From Deltaproteobacteria bacterium (GTDB lineage: Bacteria > Desulfobacterota > GWC2-55-46 > JADFVP01), in contig JAJCZH010000002.1 in NCBI GenBank assembly GCA_029262515.1, forward strand, positions 1 to 64,000: a stretch of 64,000 nucleotides of DNA. Reading direction: 5' to 3'. A program made the position numbers and the translations under genes. Numbering within the stretch: the stretch's first letter is position 1; each line of letters opens with the position of its first letter. The notes under the pieces are model-generated. The model was not told the DNA's origin, ran no database searches, and saw only the letters and a program-made list of their open reading frames with translations. This document shows, one piece after another, positions 36,585 through 44,429 of the stretch.

Positions 36585-36694
36585 ATCAATTCTCCCCATT
36601 TATCGACAATATTAAAAACTCTAATGGTTGACACTCAGTTCTTACAATTAAAAATTTTTCGACCTTTGCCTCGTTTTGGGACAAACGTAACCGT

Positions 36695-36712
36695 TATCCG
36701 TAAAAACGGATA
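36695..36712. other. Small hairpin between the regulator and rmlA
   Basis: TATCCGT and ACGGATA form a 7-bp stem around an AAAA (plus) or TTTT (minus) loop in the 153-bp gap between regulator stop and rmlA start. No T-run follows on the minus strand, so it does not look like an intrinsic terminator. It could affect processing or regulation of the leader, which is speculative. Confidence 0.4.
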
Positions 36713-36737
36713 CTACCTTATCGGTAGATTCTTTTTA

Positions 36738-37370
36738 TTATTCAATTCTTTTCAGCCACCCGCCGCTCGAAATATCATAGATTCTCTTTTCATCAATTCC
36801 GGCCTCTACAAGCGCCCCTACATAACCGCCGCCACCCGTAAAAGAGGTTATCACAACAGCATCGATTTCGAGGGTTCCAGCGCTACCTATTGGTAAAATA
36901 TCGTTACCGAAAAACTTATTTTCACCCGATGCGCTATCAAGAACTGCTGAGAGTGTTAACTCGGTCTCCGAGAGCGAGAGAAAGGCTATCTCCGAGACCT
37001 CGTCGACACCGCAAAAAGCTATATTTTGATGGCCCGAAGCTTCCAAAGCCTTAAAAAGGGTCTGGAAATCCTTACGAGCTACACGATACAAGTTGGTAAA
37101 GTTCTGAAGATGTCTATAGGTAAGGCGTGTCTTTTCCGCCAGCCCCGAGGGCGTTAGGTAGTACCTGTACCGCTTCTTCGGAATGGTAGAGACGGTAATA
37201 TAACCTTTGGTGGTGAGGTTTTTAATATAGGAGTTAATAAGCCCGAGCGCGATGCCGAGCTGTTTGCTTAAATCTCTCTGTGTTAACTGATTCTCTTTCG
37301 ATATCTCATCCAAGAGCAGAAGAGAGCGGTACTCATCTGTACCGGGCGTATCGGTCTCCTTGTTGTTCAT
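36738..37370 (-). CDS. Winged-helix (MarR/EPS-type) transcriptional regulator of the polysaccharide locus
   Basis: A 210-aa protein. The N-terminal winged helix (residues about 12-75: NQLTQRDLSKQLGIALGLINSYIKNLTTKGYI) has a clear recognition helix and a basic wing (TIPKKRYRYYLT). A C-terminal alpha/beta domain (about 105-210: IAFCGVDEVSEIAFLS, LEIDAVVITSF) resembles a Rossmann-like ligand-binding fold. Such two-domain regulators often head exopolysaccharide operons. ATG 37370 lies inside a 15-bp palindrome and coincides with the predicted transcription start, so the mRNA is probably leaderless and the gene autoregulated. The longer TTG frame start would lie in the promoter. Confidence 0.85.
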   Translation of the reverse strand: MNNKETDTPGTDEYRSLLLLDEISKENQLTQRDLSKQLGIALGLINSYIKNLTTKGYITVSTIPKKRYRYYLTPSGLAEKTRLTYRHLQNFTNLYRVARKDFQTLFKALEASGHQNIAFCGVDEVSEIAFLSLSETELTLSAVLDSASGENKFFGNDILPIGSAGTLEIDAVVITSFTGGGGYVGALVEAGIDEKRIYDISSGGWLKRIE

Positions 37371-37379
37371 AATATGAAC
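37365..37379. promoter_or_regulatory. Operator 1 of the polysaccharide regulator
   Basis: GTTCATAATATGAAC, two 7-bp arms around one central base. It overlaps the 3' half of the -10 element and includes the initiator ATG (37370-37368) of the regulator gene. Occupancy should block polymerase. Confidence 0.8.
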
Positions 37380-37405
37380 ATAACATGCCGCCAAAGCGCT
37401 GTCAA
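37377..37405 (-). promoter_or_regulatory. Sigma-70-type promoter of the polysaccharide operon
   Basis: On the minus strand TTGACA (37405-37400), a 17-bp spacer and TATGTT (37382-37377). The predicted start, 7 nt after the -10 box, falls on 37370, the A of the ATG. Operators 1 and 2 lie on either side. Confidence 0.8.
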
Positions 37406-37411
37406 GGGCTT

Positions 37412-37426
37412 GTTCATATTATGAAC
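37412..37426. promoter_or_regulatory. Operator 2 of the polysaccharide regulator
   Basis: GTTCATATTATGAAC, identical to operator 1 except for strand of the central base. It lies just upstream of the -35 element; the centres are 47 bp apart. I saw no third copy in the window. Confidence 0.8.
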
Positions 37427-37563
37427 GGGGTAGCTCTGTGCTTTTTATCATATAACTGACTTGCAATCTATTCACCACATACAAAAGCACTCATTAAAAC
37501 CTATACCATACGTTCATGCCATTAAGCTTAACAACTATACGGGGGTATGGGGGTACGGGAAAT

Positions 37564-37598
37564 AAAAAAGCCCGCCTGCCTTTTAGACAAGTGAGCTT
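37564..37598 (-). terminator. Rho-independent terminator of the ruvX-mltG unit
   Basis: On the minus strand a 13-bp arm (37598-37586) pairs with 37580-37568 through Watson-Crick and G-U pairs with one A-C mismatch. The loop is 5 nt, and the stem is followed by six T. It lies 103 bp after the mltG stop and separates this unit from the polysaccharide operon promoter. The rest of 37427-37700 shows nothing recognisable. Confidence 0.7.
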
Positions 37599-37700
37599 TG
37601 ATAGCTGCAACGCAATAAAACAGTAAACCGTATACCGGAGTTTTCATACTCTTTAGCCGGTACTCGAGTATAACTTATAAGCAAAAGGTACGCATGGAAC

Positions 37701-38705
37701 CTAGCGGCCCCTTTTTTGAAACTTGTTAACGGCGTTTATGTGCTCTCTAAGGGTGGTAGAGAAGTGATGGGTTCCGTCGTTACGCGATACAAAATAGATG
37801 TACTCGGCCTCTGCCGGTTCGATTGCAGCCTCTAGCGACGCTTTACCCGGATTCGCAATCGGGCCCGGTGGAAGCCCGCCATTTCTGTAAGTATTATATG
37901 GGGTACGAGTCTGAAGGTGCTTCTTTGTAAGGTTCCCGTCAAAATCTTTTATTCCATAAATTACGGTTGGATCACTCTGAAGCCGAATCCCTTGAGCCAG
38001 CCTGTTATGGAATACGGCTGAAATAAGCGGCCGTTCATGACCTGCCCCGGTCTCTTTCTCAATAATGGATGCGAGCGTTACAGCCTCGCTTATACCCATG
38101 CCTCTGTTTTGCGCCCTGGTATTCAAAGCAGGATAGTAAATAGACTTAAAGCGCTCAACCATAGCGGTTATAACCTCTTTGTCATCCATTTCCTTCGTGA
38201 AGTTGTAGGTATCGGGAAATAAAAAACCCTCTAAACTCTCACTCTCAAAACCGAATTTGGAGGCAAAAGCACCGTCTTTAGCCAGGGTTACAAATTTTTG
38301 AGAATCACCGATAATTTTCGCTGATTTCAGGACTTTGGCAATCTCAGCGATATTATACCCTTCAGGAATCGTCACAGGGTGGTTCTTTACCTCTCCACGC
38401 GTAAGGCTGTTAATAATTTCCATCGCACCCATAGAGGTGCTCAACTCATACTCCCCGGCCTTGGCTCTGGTAGCAGCGCGCATAAGACGTGCGACGAGCA
38501 AAAAGTCGTCTATATCACGTATAAGTCCGGCTTGCTCAAGCTTGTGTGCAACAGCCTTAAAGGGAGTTCCGCGTGGGATGGTAACCGTACGAAGCTCGCC
38601 TTCGCCGACGGAAACCGGATAAGTAAAGATGATGTGGAGGTGGGCAAAGAGCAGAGAACAGCCGAGCGCCACAAACACGATAAGTATTTTATATATTCTC
38701 TTCAT
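37701..38705 (-). CDS. mltG: Endolytic murein transglycosylase MltG
   Basis: A 334-aa YceG-like protein that cleaves nascent glycan strands and is thought to set chain ends. It has an N-terminal TM anchor (residues about 5-25), a LysM-like subdomain (RTVTIPRGTPFKAVAHKLEQAG), then the catalytic domain with VTLASIIEKETG (catalytic Glu), LISAVFHNRL, LQSDPTVIYG and SPYNTY-like TRTPYNTYRNGGLPPGPIANPG. It lies 45 bp downstream of ruvX, a widespread pairing. Confidence 0.96.
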   Translation of the reverse strand: MKRIYKILIVFVALGCSLLFAHLHIIFTYPVSVGEGELRTVTIPRGTPFKAVAHKLEQAGLIRDIDDFLLVARLMRAATRAKAGEYELSTSMGAMEIINSLTRGEVKNHPVTIPEGYNIAEIAKVLKSAKIIGDSQKFVTLAKDGAFASKFGFESESLEGFLFPDTYNFTKEMDDKEVITAMVERFKSIYYPALNTRAQNRGMGISEAVTLASIIEKETGAGHERPLISAVFHNRLAQGIRLQSDPTVIYGIKDFDGNLTKKHLQTRTPYNTYRNGGLPPGPIANPGKASLEAAIEPAEAEYIYFVSRNDGTHHFSTTLREHINAVNKFQKRGR

Positions 38706-38750
38706 CGATCTTAATTTATATTAAATAAAACTGTTTCTCTAATGATTACT

Positions 38751-39167
38751 CTACGAAGTGCCGAGGCTGTCAAGATACCCCTGCAGGATATAGGAGGCTG
38801 CAAGCTTGTCAACCACCCGCTTCCTCTTTTTACGACTCATATCAGCCTCTTTCAATACCCTGGTAACGGCAAAGGTTGAGAGCCTCTCATCCCAGGTCTT
38901 GACCACAAGACCTGTGTCCGCGGCCAACTTCCGTGCAAAACGGAGTACTGACTCGGACATTACACTCGGTTTGCCATCGAGCCTGATCGGCAAACCGATA
39001 ATAATTTTACCTATTCCGTAATCTGCTATCACAGCTGACAGCTCCTTGAGGTCGGTAACCAGGCCGATCCTCTTTATGGTCTTAAGGGGTTGAGCAGTGA
39101 TGCCGAGTTCGTCGCTGATAGCAACACCAATTGTACGACTACCCAGATCGAGCCCCATTATCCTCAT
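38751..39167 (-). CDS. ruvX: RuvX/YqgF pre-16S rRNA nuclease (Holliday-junction resolvase-like)
   Basis: A 138-aa RNase H-fold protein: RIMGLDLGSRTIGVAISDELG, IGKIIIGLPIRLDGK, and WDERLSTFAVTRVL with the acidic residues of the YqgF active site. Length is typical. In E. coli the homologue processes 16S rRNA 5' ends. It is transcribed with mltG. Confidence 0.95.
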   Translation of the reverse strand: MRIMGLDLGSRTIGVAISDELGITAQPLKTIKRIGLVTDLKELSAVIADYGIGKIIIGLPIRLDGKPSVMSESVLRFARKLAADTGLVVKTWDERLSTFAVTRVLKEADMSRKKRKRVVDKLAASYILQGYLDSLGTS

Positions 39168-39255
39168 GACCCCTCACAAAACAGGTTGAATAAGCTTTAT
39201 GACTATATAAACAGAAGAAATATACCCCCTGACACTTCTTTATTCAAGGTGTTTC

Positions 39256-39284
39256 TTGACAACAGAAGTTAGTTCTTATATTAT
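39256..39284 (+). promoter_or_regulatory. Promoter of the tRNA-Val gene
   Basis: TTGACA (39256-39261), a 17-bp spacer and TATTAT (39279-39284). A CGCG discriminator follows directly, the type often seen at stringently controlled stable-RNA promoters. The tRNA begins 37 bp downstream. Confidence 0.75.
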
Positions 39285-39320
39285 CGCGTCAACTGTAGTG
39301 ATCGTATGTAAACCATCCAT

Positions 39321-39395
39321 GGGCGGTTAACTCAGTGGTAGAGTGCCACCTTCACACGGTGGAAGTCACTGGTTCGAACCCAGTACCGCCCACCA
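39321..39395 (+). tRNA. tRNA-Val (CAC anticodon)
   Basis: 75 nt including an encoded 3' CCA. The acceptor stem GGGCGGT pairs with ACCGCCC. The anticodon stem CCACC/GGTGG encloses TTCACAC, giving anticodon CAC (decodes GUG, Val). The T arm is ACTGG-TTCGAAC-CCAGT and the discriminator base is A. No integrase or duplicated 3' end is visible nearby, so it does not appear to be used as an attachment site. Confidence 0.96.
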
Positions 39396-39847
39396 GTAAG
39401 CATCACACAACTGTCGAGTATTTAAAAACTTTTATTTTAGTAAACTTGACAAGTCAACACTTTCTAATTTAACTTTAATCTTTATAGTTTATACTTTTAT
39501 AAGTTGACATGTGCCATAAAAAAGTCTAATATTTGCCAATTAGCATTGGTAAACACGATTAGTTGTACTTTAGAGAGATATTTTGATAGCGTGACAGGTA
39601 TGCAACCCTGTTGAATACAGTCTTGTCATCAAACCACCTGACAGGGCAATGGACCAACATCTGGACTCTCATACTACTCTCTTCTTTCTGACCTGGCAGC
39701 CGTATATAGCGCCGGAGATATACTAATCAACACCAAAAGGCAGGTTTCAACAGGTTCGTTGACGTCTCAACCGAGACATATATGAATAACCTTAATATTC
39801 CAGGTTATTTACAACTAGATTATAATATATTTAGAAGGAGCACGAAG
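39396..39847 (+). other. A/T-rich intergenic region with a strong promoter and a possible structured leader or sRNA
   Basis: This 452-bp stretch holds no convincing protein gene. A near-consensus promoter (39504-39532) lies about 310 bp before the CI-like gene. Downstream of it are short hairpins: CCAAT-TAGC-ATTGG near 39536-39549, a nested one around 39590-39632 (TGACA...CTGT-TGAAT-ACAG...TTGTCA), and GTCTC-AACC-GAGAC near 39763-39776. TGACAGG recurs at about 39591 and 39641. This could be a long regulated leader, operators for the CI-like protein, or an sRNA. I could not match it to 6S, SRP or tmRNA. Confidence 0.4.
39504..39532 (+). promoter_or_regulatory. Strong sigma-70-type promoter upstream of the CI-like gene
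   Basis: TTGACA (39504-39509), a 17-bp spacer and TAATAT (39527-39532). The predicted start is near 39539, about 310 nt before the ATG of the next gene. Confidence 0.6.
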
Positions 39848-40345
39848 ATGGGCGTAAATTATGCGGAAATTATAGAAAGGATGAGGTGGGCCGGCAAACT
39901 GAAGAACGATTCTGCCGTGGCAAGGAAACTTAGCGTAACTCCACAAGCTCTTTCTAATTACAAAAAAAGAGGTGAAATGCCGACAGATCTGGTACTGAGG
40001 TTTGCAAAGATCTACGGCCTTTCGGTTGATTGGCTCATTTCGGGAGGAGGAGAGATGTACCGCCCGGGCGCGGAACCTACCGAGACCGGAGCGCAAGACT
40101 ACCTCGGCGCCGCAGAAGAGGGTAGCCCGTACGGTGCAGGTTTATCGAAAAGGACCCTCGACTTTACAAACCTCACTCCGGATGAAATCATCTACGTCGG
40201 CAAGCTGCTCAAAATACTTCGTGGAAATAACCAGAGCAACGCCTCTGCAATTAAGTTTACGGTAGACGCATTCTTGAAAGCTATGGAGTCTCAGGCAGAG
40301 CCTCAAGAATACCCGTTAGCCTCGGAAACGAAACCGCAAGAGTAA
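39848..40345 (+). CDS. CI-repressor-like helix-turn-helix regulator
   Basis: A 165-aa protein. The N-terminal domain (residues about 4-70: NYAEIIERMRWAGKLKNDSAVARKLSVTPQALSNYKKRG, then PTDLVLRFAKIYGLSVDWLISG) matches the Phage_CI_repr-type HTH. The rest is short (TPDEIIYVGKLLKILRG) with no LexA-like peptidase residues, so it is a chromosomal-type regulator rather than a cleavable phage repressor. ATG 39848 has AGGAG 8 nt upstream, better than ATG 39782. It is followed by a strong terminator, so it is monocistronic. The target is unknown. Confidence 0.8.
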   Translation: MGVNYAEIIERMRWAGKLKNDSAVARKLSVTPQALSNYKKRGEMPTDLVLRFAKIYGLSVDWLISGGGEMYRPGAEPTETGAQDYLGAAEEGSPYGAGLSKRTLDFTNLTPDEIIYVGKLLKILRGNNQSNASAIKFTVDAFLKAMESQAEPQEYPLASETKPQE

Positions 40346-40372
40346 GCATAGTACTATTATAAGAAGATCATG

Positions 40373-40408
40373 AGGCCGTATTTTCCAAAGTGGAGAATAC
40401 GGCCTTTC
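40373..40408 (+). terminator. Strong rho-independent terminator
   Basis: A 15-bp stem (AGGCCGTATT...AATACGGCCT, one G-U wobble) with a 3-nt AAG loop, followed by TTTC. It ends the CI-like gene 28 bp after its stop and isolates the quinone operon. No other gene is visible in 40346-40546. Confidence 0.9.
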
Positions 40409-40546
40409 TACAGCTGCACTGCTGCACTATCCGGGCCAACTCAAACCACCCATCCACCGGCTCTTCCAATGCCTAGCAACTCTACTCTGTTGACCAACCA
40501 CCAGCCTGTATGATAGATTTTATTAAAATATATATAATAGATAAAA

Positions 40547-41152
40547 ATGCATATAGCTTTCAAAATAGAGAAGGGTTGGGTGGCTGTAGAGGAGCCGAAG
40601 CAGGGCGCAGTAATGTTGAACCTGCACCAAAACGAAGAGGAGCTCCTGTTCTCCGGGACATCGATGACTTTGCGCCTTGAGCAGCTTCTCGGCTCCCCGG
40701 TTGAAGTTGACCAGCGTTTTGGCAGTAGAGTGCTGCTTGACCCCCAAGCTGCCGGATACCTTGGGGTTAGTGAAAATACAGAGGCACAGGAGCGTGAAGT
40801 CTGGTTAACGGTCAACGGACAAAAACTGGTCTACGCTCATACGCTGCTACCGATCGGATCAATAAAAGAGAGCCTTTTAGATACGCTCAAAGAGCGCAGC
40901 TCCGAACCGATAGGGCGCGTGCTCAGCTCTCTCGACATCCCTTTTCCAAAGAAAAAGCTCGAAATCGCCATTCTCAACTCTACTGAAATTGCTTTGGAAC
41001 TCGGACTAAAACCCGACACCCGTTTCGTAGCACGTCGCTATATTCTTTATAACGGAACTACCGACAGAACCAAAGACTCGCCCGCCTTTATGGCCGCTAT
41101 AACCGAAATATTCAACCCCGAGATCGTATCGTGCAAGATGTGCGAAAGCTGA
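40547..41152 (+). CDS. ubiC: Chorismate lyase (UbiC-like)
   Basis: A 201-aa protein of the UbiC/DUF98 chorismate lyase fold: REVWLTVNGQKLVYAHTLLP, EPIGRVLSSLDI, and FVARRYIL near the C-terminus, with a final ITEIF Glu. These match the substrate-binding Arg/Glu positions of chorismate lyases, which make 4-hydroxybenzoate and pyruvate. It is first in an operon with UbiA, UbiD and UbiG homologues, which supports the call. No Shine-Dalgarno precedes ATG 40547. A TATAAT at 40533-40538 predicts transcription starting at or just before the ATG, so it may be leaderless, although the -35 is weak. Confidence 0.78.
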   Translation: MHIAFKIEKGWVAVEEPKQGAVMLNLHQNEEELLFSGTSMTLRLEQLLGSPVEVDQRFGSRVLLDPQAAGYLGVSENTEAQEREVWLTVNGQKLVYAHTLLPIGSIKESLLDTLKERSSEPIGRVLSSLDIPFPKKKLEIAILNSTEIALELGLKPDTRFVARRYILYNGTTDRTKDSPAFMAAITEIFNPEIVSCKMCES

Positions 41153-41175
41153 AAAGCCGGGAACATACAGCCCAT

Positions 41176-42051
41176 ATGAGCACGAACAGTAAGATGATAA
41201 AAAAGCTTAAAGCTGCAAGCGACCTTATACGGCTTGACAAACAGTACGGAACGCTTCTGGTGCTATCACCGGCCCTCTGGTCACTCTTTATTGCCTCAAA
41301 CGGTTCCCCCACCGCAAAACACCTCGCTGTATTCATACTCGGTTCTTTCTGCATGCGAAGCGCTGGTTGCGCGATAAATGATATTGCAGACAGAAAATTC
41401 GACCCGCATGTGGAGCGTACGGCATCACGCCCGCTCGCCGACGGCAGGCTTACCGTACGTGAAGCTCTAGTCGTTTTTGGCACACTCTGCCTGGTCGCAT
41501 TCTTACTGGTCCTGTCTCTAAATACCTATACCATACTGCTCTCCATAGTGGGTCTTGGGCTCGCTGCGATCTACCCGTTTGTGAAACGGATCAGCCACCT
41601 GCCTCAGGCCGTACTCGGCATGGCCTTTGGCTGGGGGGCGGTAATGGCGTGGAGCGCGGTACGCGAAGAGATCGCTTTTATAGCAATTCTGCTCTTTACT
41701 GCCAATACCTTCTGGGCTCTCGGTTACGATACCGTCTACGCGCTCATGGATATTGAGGACGATAAGAAAATCGGCGTAAAGTCCTCGGCCATCCTCTTCG
41801 GCTCCGGCGTCTACAAGGCCGTTAACCTGCTTTACATAACATTTGTAATACTGCTCGCGGTTGTGGGGGGGCTCGCCGGACTCGGCCCGATCTACTATGC
41901 GGGACTTGCGCTCGCTCTGTTACTGCTCCTGTTAAGTATAAAAAGATTGAAACAGAAGCCGAACCGAAAAAGGGCCTTTGAAGGTTTTGTGATCAACGCT
42001 GCGGTTGGCTCTATTATTCTTGCTTGCATTATCATTGATATGAATCTATAA
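41176..42051 (+). CDS. ubiA: 4-hydroxybenzoate polyprenyltransferase (UbiA)
   Basis: A 291-aa membrane prenyltransferase with about eight TM helices. First Asp-rich motif NDIADRKFDPHVERTASRPL, second DIEDDKKIGVKS; both are diagnostic of UbiA. It attaches the polyprenyl tail to 4-hydroxybenzoate. The frame opens at GTG 41131 inside ubiC, but ATG 41176, 23 bp after the ubiC stop, gives a conventional N-terminus. The operon context favours true UbiA over menaquinone-pathway MqnP. Confidence 0.93.
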   Translation: MSTNSKMIKKLKAASDLIRLDKQYGTLLVLSPALWSLFIASNGSPTAKHLAVFILGSFCMRSAGCAINDIADRKFDPHVERTASRPLADGRLTVREALVVFGTLCLVAFLLVLSLNTYTILLSIVGLGLAAIYPFVKRISHLPQAVLGMAFGWGAVMAWSAVREEIAFIAILLFTANTFWALGYDTVYALMDIEDDKKIGVKSSAILFGSGVYKAVNLLYITFVILLAVVGGLAGLGPIYYAGLALALLLLLLSIKRLKQKPNRKRAFEGFVINAAVGSIILACIIIDMNL

Positions 42052-42131
42052 ATGTATAGTGGTGCAGAGCTGTAGTATGGCAGTGATTACAGAGCCCGGA
42101 CAGAGTATTGGTACCTGGAAAGAAGGAAAAA

Positions 42132-43589
42132 ATGGTCTTTAACGATTTAAGAGAGTTTGTCGAAGCGCTCGAAAAGAAAGGGCTTCTAAAACGGATTGGC
42201 GCCGAGGTTAATACAAACCTCGAGGCAGCCGAAATCATGGACCGTTTGGTACAGAGCGGCGGGCCTGCCGTGTTAATGGAAAATGTCAGCGGGAGTGATA
42301 AGAAAATCGTCGGCAACCTCTTCGGTACGCGTGAGCGCGTAGCTTTTGGCCTCGGCGTCTCTGAAGAAGAATTCTTACAGATCGGTGAGTTTATCGCCAT
42401 GCTGCAACGGCCGGAACCGCCCGAAGGGCTCTGGGATGCCGTCAAAAAAATACCCTTCTTTGGAAAAATCCTCAACCTCAGTCCCAAGACCGTAAAGAAC
42501 GCACCGTCTCAGGAGGTGGTTAAGACCGGGGCCGAGGCCGACCTCTCTTCTTTACCGATAATAAAGTGCTGGCCTAAGGACGCAGCGCCGCTCATAACAT
42601 GGCCTCTCGTGGTCACGCAGGCGCCTAAAGGCGGCCCGTACAACGTAGGCGTCTACCGTATGCAGTACCTCGACCCTCAGCGCGCAATCATGCGCTGGCT
42701 CACCCACCGTGGAGGGGCGCAACACCAGCGGCTCTGGCAAGAGAGCGGCGAACCGATGCCGGTGGCCGTGGCAATAGGGTGCGAACCTGCTACTACCATA
42801 GCAGCCGTAACGCCGGTGCCAGAAGACGTAGGCGAGTACCACTTTGCCGGAATACTAAGAAAAAAAGCAATAGAGCTTGTGGCGTGCAAAACGGTTCCGC
42901 TAAAGGTTCCCGCTACCGCCGAAATCGTTTTAGAGGGTGAGATTCGCCACGGAGATACTGCGCCCGAAGGACCCTTTGGCGATCACACGGGATACTACAA
43001 CTCTGTAGAGAACTTCCCTGTCTTTCACCTGAAGGCGATTACGCACAGAAGAGACCCGCTCTACTTGACGACACTGACGGGACGCCCGCCTAAAGAGGAC
43101 GCGGTGATCGGTACGGTCTTGAACAACATCTACTTACCGAGCCTGAAGCTCCAGTTCCCCGAGGTCGTGGACTTCTCCCTTCCGATGGAGGCCGTCAGTT
43201 ACAGGATAGCGGTTGTGAGCATAAAAAAGGAGTATCCTGGCCACGCAAGAAGAATCATGATGGGTATCTGGAGTGTCTTAAAGCAGTTCATGTACGTAAA
43301 GTATATTATCGTCGTTGACGGAGATATCGACGTGCATAAATGGAGCGACGTTATCTGGGCGATCTCCACACGCGTTGACCCTGCGCGCGATACCGTTATA
43401 ATAGACAAGACACCTATTGACTACCTCGACTTCTCCTCGCCGGTTGATTCGCTCGGCAGCAAACTCGGCATAGACGCCACCACAAAAGCCCCGCCCGAAG
43501 TCACGCGCGAATGGGGCGAGAAGATGGAGATGGACCCCGACATAGTCGAACTCGTTACAAAGAGATGGAAAGAGTACGGCATAGAATAG
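42132..43589 (+). CDS. ubiD: 4-hydroxy-3-polyprenylbenzoate decarboxylase (UbiD)
   Basis: A 485-aa UbiD-family decarboxylase. It begins VFNDLREFVEALEKKGLLKRI and has NVGVYRMQYLD, MRWLTHRGGAQH, LEGEIRHGDTAPEGPFGDHTGYY and SVDSLGSKLGIDATTK-type C-terminal blocks. The enzyme needs prenylated FMN made by UbiX, which is not encoded in this window. ATG 42132 is supported by GAAGGA 4-5 nt upstream rather than TTG 42108. Third gene of the quinone operon. Confidence 0.93.
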   Translation: MVFNDLREFVEALEKKGLLKRIGAEVNTNLEAAEIMDRLVQSGGPAVLMENVSGSDKKIVGNLFGTRERVAFGLGVSEEEFLQIGEFIAMLQRPEPPEGLWDAVKKIPFFGKILNLSPKTVKNAPSQEVVKTGAEADLSSLPIIKCWPKDAAPLITWPLVVTQAPKGGPYNVGVYRMQYLDPQRAIMRWLTHRGGAQHQRLWQESGEPMPVAVAIGCEPATTIAAVTPVPEDVGEYHFAGILRKKAIELVACKTVPLKVPATAEIVLEGEIRHGDTAPEGPFGDHTGYYNSVENFPVFHLKAITHRRDPLYLTTLTGRPPKEDAVIGTVLNNIYLPSLKLQFPEVVDFSLPMEAVSYRIAVVSIKKEYPGHARRIMMGIWSVLKQFMYVKYIIVVDGDIDVHKWSDVIWAISTRVDPARDTVIIDKTPIDYLDFSSPVDSLGSKLGIDATTKAPPEVTREWGEKMEMDPDIVELVTKRWKEYGIE

Positions 43590-43679
43590 AGCGGTTGCTC
43601 TATAGACGAAACTGGGTTAAGAAGATGAACGCAACTTCAAAGACAACAGTGCCGGAAACGATAAATAGCGGAAGCCAGA

Positions 43680-44387
43680 ATGACAGAGACTACCGAGACT
43701 AAAAAATTCGCCTCCTTTGACCTCGACGACTGGTGGGGCGAAAAAGGCAAACTGATCTCTTTACAGAAGATCAACCCCGTCAGATTCGGTTACTTCTCCG
43801 AGCAGGCAGGTAAGCTCGGACGAGAGATTTCGGGCAGCACCGTACTCGATGTCGGCTGCGGAGGAGGCGTGCTCTCGGAGAGTTTCGCCCGTGCCGGAGC
43901 AATCGTCACGGGCATTGACCTCAGTACCACGGGCATAGAGGTCGCAAGACGCCACGCTGAACTCTCGGAGTTAAAGATCGAGTACCTGGTAACCTCCGTT
44001 GAAGAGCATCTAAAAAAACATGCCGAGCTTTATGATATCATCGTCTGCGCCGAAGTCCTGGAGCATGTAGACGATATAGAGGCCTTCTTGGAAAGCGCAC
44101 TTAAGATGCTGGCTCCGGGCGGGCTCTTCTTCTTCGGTACGCTCAACAAGACGCTTAAGAGCCGGCTCCTTGCGATCTTCGTGGCCGAAGACCTTCTAGG
44201 AATGCTGCCGCGCGGCACGCACGACTTCTCGCGTTTCGTGCGCCCTTCGACACTCGTAAATATCCTGAAGAAAAACAACCTGATTACCGAAGATATAAGA
44301 GGTATGAGCTACAGCCCGCTGCAGCTCGACTTTAGGCTCTCCGGTGATACCTCTGTGAATTACCTCGGAGTCGCTCTCAAAAAGTAG
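43680..44387 (+). CDS. ubiG: Ubiquinone-type O-methyltransferase UbiG
   Basis: A 235-aa class I SAM methyltransferase. The N-terminal FDLDDWWGEKGKLISLQKINPVRF is the UbiG-specific block. Then LDVGCGGGVLSESFARAGA (SAM loop), CAEVLEHVDD, PRGTHDFSRFVRPS (membrane-binding region) and a C-terminal SVNYLGVALKK. UbiG performs both O-methylations of ubiquinone synthesis. Its presence beside UbiC, UbiA and UbiD argues that the product is a methoxylated benzoquinone, not menaquinone. Confidence 0.93.
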   Translation: MTETTETKKFASFDLDDWWGEKGKLISLQKINPVRFGYFSEQAGKLGREISGSTVLDVGCGGGVLSESFARAGAIVTGIDLSTTGIEVARRHAELSELKIEYLVTSVEEHLKKHAELYDIIVCAEVLEHVDDIEAFLESALKMLAPGGLFFFGTLNKTLKSRLLAIFVAEDLLGMLPRGTHDFSRFVRPSTLVNILKKNNLITEDIRGMSYSPLQLDFRLSGDTSVNYLGVALKK

Positions 44388-44429
44388 TCGGGTTACCGGG
44401 CTGTTTAAGCTCGTCATACTAAATCGACA

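Noticed and set aside
36585-37500. ops/JUMPstart (RfaH) element ahead of the polysaccharide operon
   Set aside because: No GGCGGTAG-type element is present in the leader; a GGCGGTAG string near 50.2 kb lies inside the antiporter gene.
39321-40345. tRNA-Val followed by a CI-like repressor suggests an integrated phage or genomic island
   Set aside because: No integrase, no second copy of the tRNA 3' end, no other phage genes, and ordinary operons follow directly. CI-type HTH regulators also occur as normal chromosomal genes.
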